NCBI GenBank assembly: GCA_016928525.1
Contig: JAFGKO010000154.1
Span: 1-14,714 of the forward strand
DNA length: 14,714 nt
Source of the DNA: Anaerolineales bacterium
GTDB taxonomy: Bacteria > Chloroflexota > Anaerolineae > Anaerolineales > Villigracilaceae
Direction: 5' to 3'
Shown: positions 12,859 through 14,714 of the stretch, piece by piece
Layout: each line of letters begins with the position of its first letter
Numbering within the stretch: position 1 is the first letter of the stretch
Made by a program: the position numbers and the translations under genes
The notes under the pieces: generated by a model
What the model saw: only the letters and a program-made list of their open reading frames with translations
What the model was told of the DNA's origin: nothing
Databases searched by the model: none

Positions 12859-14084
12859 TATGACTCCTTATCTTGAGAAACGGTTGCGCCGAACTCCCCG
12901 TCGCTGACGCGTACCCGTAAAATATCACCGGATTTTGCCTGTCCCACCTGACTGACGAGCTTCCCATCCACCTGGCGCGAGACGACTGCGTATCCGCGCC
13001 CCAGCACAGCCAGCGGGTTGAGGGATTCCAATCGGCGCTCGAACCCTTGCAGGCGAGAGCCATCCAATGCTACGCGATGCTTCAGAGCCGACACACCCCG
13101 GCGGGCGTAATCGTCCAGGCGCTGGCGGTCGGTCTGGATACGACGCAGGGGGGAAGAGAAGCGTAAACGCGAGGCCGAGGCTGCGAGTCCGTTGCGCTGC
13201 GCGGTCAGCAGGCTGAGGGTCGAGGCAGCGAGGCGGGTATTCATCCCCTGCAAATAAGCCGATAAATCGATCACCGTGACCGGCGTCGCCAGCTCAGCGG
13301 CAGCGGTCGGCGTCGGAGCGCGTAGATCCGCAGCGAAATCACACAGGGTAAAGTCGGTTTCGTGCCCTACCCCGCTGATGACCGGCACGCGAGAGGCCGC
13401 AACCGCCCGGACCACGCGTTCGTCGTTGAAGGCCCATAAATCCTCGATGGAACCGCCGCCGCGCGCCAATAGGATGACATCCGGTTCGAGTTGGTTAAGC
13501 GCTTCCAGCGCAGAGACCAGGCCGGGCGGGGCTTCATCGCCTTGCACGGGCGAGGGCATCAGGATGACTTCGGCCAGCGGCAGGCGGCGGCGCAAGGTAT
13601 CGAGCATATCGCGCAGGGCCGCGCCGGTAGCAGACGTAACAATACCGATCTTGCGCGGCAACTCCGGGATGGGGCGCTTGCGCTCTGCGTCGAACAAGCC
13701 TTCGGCTTCGAGCATGGCCTTCAAGCGTAGAAACTCCTGGTAAAGCGCACCTTCACCCACCGGGCGAATGATGTCGGCGTAAAATTGGTACTGTCCCTGC
13801 GGCTCATATACCCCAATGCGGCCATGCGCTTCGATCTCCATGCCGTCCTGCAAGGGCAGAATCAGACGGCGGGCATCGCCTTTCCACATCACGCCCCGCA
13901 GCGAGGCGCCCGCGTCTTTGAGCGTGAAATAGATATGCCCGGAAGCAGGCCGCCCCAGGTTGGAAATTTCACCCTGCACCCAAACATCCTGCAAAGTTAC
14001 ATCTGACTCCAAGAGAGTACGGATATGCTGCGTCAAACGGGAAACTGTCCAGGTGACAGAGGCAAAGAGCGAGGGTTGAGCCAT
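12858..14084 (-). CDS. xseA: Exodeoxyribonuclease VII large subunit
   Basis: A 408-residue protein. The N-terminal OB-fold (about 11-108) contains GEISNLGRPASGHIYFTLKD. The catalytic domain starts near PRKIGIVTSATGAALRDML (143-161) and contains LARGGGSIEDLWAFND (206-221) and GVGHETDFTLCDFAADLRAP (238-257). From memory of E. coli mutational work, the important residues D155, R205, H238 and D241 correspond to residues near D159, R208, H241 and D244 here, so the enzyme looks active. With XseB it degrades single-stranded DNA from both ends to oligonucleotides in repair and recombination. It is shorter than the E. coli protein (456 residues), mainly in the C-terminal coiled part that carries XseB. 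It is first in the xseA-xseB-DUF212 operon, and the repeat array lies just upstream. Confidence 0.95.
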   Translation of the reverse strand: MAQPSLFASVTWTVSRLTQHIRTLLESDVTLQDVWVQGEISNLGRPASGHIYFTLKDAGASLRGVMWKGDARRLILPLQDGMEIEAHGRIGVYEPQGQYQFYADIIRPVGEGALYQEFLRLKAMLEAEGLFDAERKRPIPELPRKIGIVTSATGAALRDMLDTLRRRLPLAEVILMPSPVQGDEAPPGLVSALEALNQLEPDVILLARGGGSIEDLWAFNDERVVRAVAASRVPVISGVGHETDFTLCDFAADLRAPTPTAAAELATPVTVIDLSAYLQGMNTRLAASTLSLLTAQRNGLAASASRLRFSSPLRRIQTDRQRLDDYARRGVSALKHRVALDGSRLQGFERRLESLNPLAVLGRGYAVVSRQVDGKLVSQVGQAKSGDILRVRVSDGEFGATVSQDKES

Positions 14085-14091
14085 CTTCGAG

Positions 14092-14120
14092 AGGATACTC
14101 CATTCTTAGTGGTCTTACAA
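14092..14120 (-). promoter_or_regulatory. Candidate xseA promoter reaching into the repeat array
   Basis: On the minus strand TTGTAA (14120-14115, 4 of 6 to TTGACA), a 17-base spacer and TATCCT (14097-14092, 4 of 6 to TATAAT) lie with the -10 box only seven bases before the ATG at 14084, again a leaderless arrangement. The -35 box is inside the first repeat copy. Confidence 0.35.
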
Positions 14121-14271
14121 GTCTATAAAGTCTTACAGGTCTAAAAAGTCCTACAGGTCTAAAAAGTCCTACAGGTCTAAAAAGTCAAATGAGTCTTACA
14201 GGTCGACTTGTTAGACTTTTTCAGACCTGTTAGACAAATCAGACGATTAGGACTAATTGACCTGTTAGACC
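14112..14271 (+). repeat. 18-bp direct-repeat array that turns into inverted copies
   Basis: Four contiguous 18-bp units of the form GTCYTACARGTCTAWAAA (14112-14129, 14130-14147, 14148-14165, 14166-14183; the third and fourth identical, the second differing by one base) are followed by a 9-bp half unit (14184-14192) and a partial unit (14193-14204). At the GTCGAC centre (14202-14207) the orientation flips: GACTTGTTAGAC (14205-14216), GACCTGTTAGAC (14224-14235) and GACCTGTTAGACC (14259-14271) are inverted copies. Each 18-bp unit is itself two 9-bp parts beginning GTC. The core ACARGTC or its complement occurs eight times. The array fills the gap between the divergent xseA and HIT genes. It could be an operator array, a small mobile repeat, or slippage product; no coding potential is seen. 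Confidence 0.85.
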
Positions 14272-14294
14272 TTTCCTCACTTCTCTGCTAGAAT
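14265..14294 (+). promoter_or_regulatory. Candidate promoter of the HIT-family gene
   Basis: TAGAAT (14289-14294, 5 of 6 to TATAAT) ends eight bases before the ATG at 14303, so the RNA would have almost no leader. A weak -35 candidate, TTAGAC (14265-14270), lies 18 bases upstream and inside the last inverted repeat copy. No Shine-Dalgarno sequence is visible before the ATG. Confidence 0.4.
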
Positions 14295-14302
14295 CCAACA
14301 TC

Positions 14303-14714
14303 ATGAAGCGAATCTGGTCCCCCTGGCGTATGGAATATATCGAAAACCACGAAAAGCAAGTGGGCTGCATCTTTTGTAATGCCCTGGCGCGCGCCGATAA
14401 CGAGGAAAACCTGATCATCAAACGGGGTGAGTTGGCGTTCGTCATCCTGAACTTATACCCCTACACAAGCGGGCATATCATGGTCGCGCCCGTGGCACAC
14501 CAGCCCTCCCTGGAATTCCTTGATCCAGACTCGCGCGCCGAAATGATGGAACTGGTTTCACAATCCATCGTGGTATTGAAAAAAATCTACAAACCCCAGG
14601 CCTTCAACGTCGGTGCTAACATTGGGGAAGCTGCCGGGGCCGGGGAACCGGGACACGTGCACCTGCACATCGTCCCGCGCTGGGCCGGGGACACGAACTT
14701 CATGCCGGTGCTGG
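14303..14714 (+). CDS. HIT-family hydrolase/phosphorylase (3' end outside the window)
   Basis: The first 137 residues of a HIT protein, cut by the window edge. The start KRIWSPWRMEYIE and CIFC (22-25) match the Ap4A-phosphorylase/HIT group also found in actinobacteria. NLYPYTSGHIMVAP (50-63) and FNVGANIGEAAGAGEPGHVHLHIVPRW (101-127 region) carry the histidine triad H118-V-H120-L-H122; H120 or H122 would be the nucleophile or its partner by family rule. GDTNFMP at the end is near the usual C-terminus, so about 25-30 residues are missing. Such enzymes cleave dinucleoside polyphosphates or related nucleotides in the cytoplasm; the exact substrate is not deducible. It diverges from xseA across the repeat array. 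Confidence 0.9.
   Translation, partial: MKRIWSPWRMEYIENHEKQVGCIFCNALARADNEENLIIKRGELAFVILNLYPYTSGHIMVAPVAHQPSLEFLDPDSRAEMMELVSQSIVVLKKIYKPQAFNVGANIGEAAGAGEPGHVHLHIVPRWAGDTNFMPVL

Noticed and set aside
14112..14271. CRISPR array
   Set aside because: The 18-bp units are contiguous without spacers and reverse orientation at the centre; no cas genes are near.

Overview
This window looks like chromosomal DNA from a Chloroflexota (probably Anaerolineae-type) bacterium. That is an inference from protein style, from gene order (xseA-xseB-DUF212 facing murJ), and from several genes whose TATAAT-like box lies only 6-9 bases before the start codon. No rRNA, tRNA, transposase, integrase, phage gene or CRISPR array was seen. 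By eye the left part (about 1-5700) is more AT-rich than the right part (about 5700-14714).

Left block, all on the minus strand and listed in transcription order from 8258 down to 32. First is a HerA/DUF87-like ATPase with a long C-terminal coiled coil. Next is a KdpD-type histidine kinase that lacks the usual N-terminal KdpD/USP module, then a KdpE-type response regulator coupled to it by an ATGA overlap. Two hairpins follow, the second a good intrinsic terminator. Then come a small USP-like protein with two C-terminal membrane helices, a KimA-type APC-superfamily permease (probable K+ importer), and a membrane-bound ICMT/NnrU-like methyltransferase with its own promoter. No kdpFABC genes are present. 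My reading is that the two-component pair, the USP-like membrane protein and the KimA-like transporter form a potassium-homeostasis module in which KimA stands where Kdp would be expected.

Middle: an exported phospholipase-D-superfamily lipoprotein with two complete HKD motifs (minus strand). It diverges from an FkbM-family methyltransferase (plus strand), which is followed after a hairpin/T-tract by murJ, the lipid II flippase.

Right block: murJ converges on, and overlaps by 11 bp, a minus-strand operon xseA-xseB-DUF212 (divergent PAP2 family) whose genes are joined by stop/start overlaps. Upstream of xseA, between it and a divergent HIT-family gene cut by the window end, lies a compact array of 18-bp direct repeats that flips into inverted copies. 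Candidate -35 boxes of both divergent genes sit in the outermost repeat copies.

The most interesting points are the KimA/KdpDE-like/USP-like cluster, the unnamed USP-like two-helix protein with a ribosome-binding site that can be hidden in a hairpin, and the repeat array between xseA and the HIT gene.
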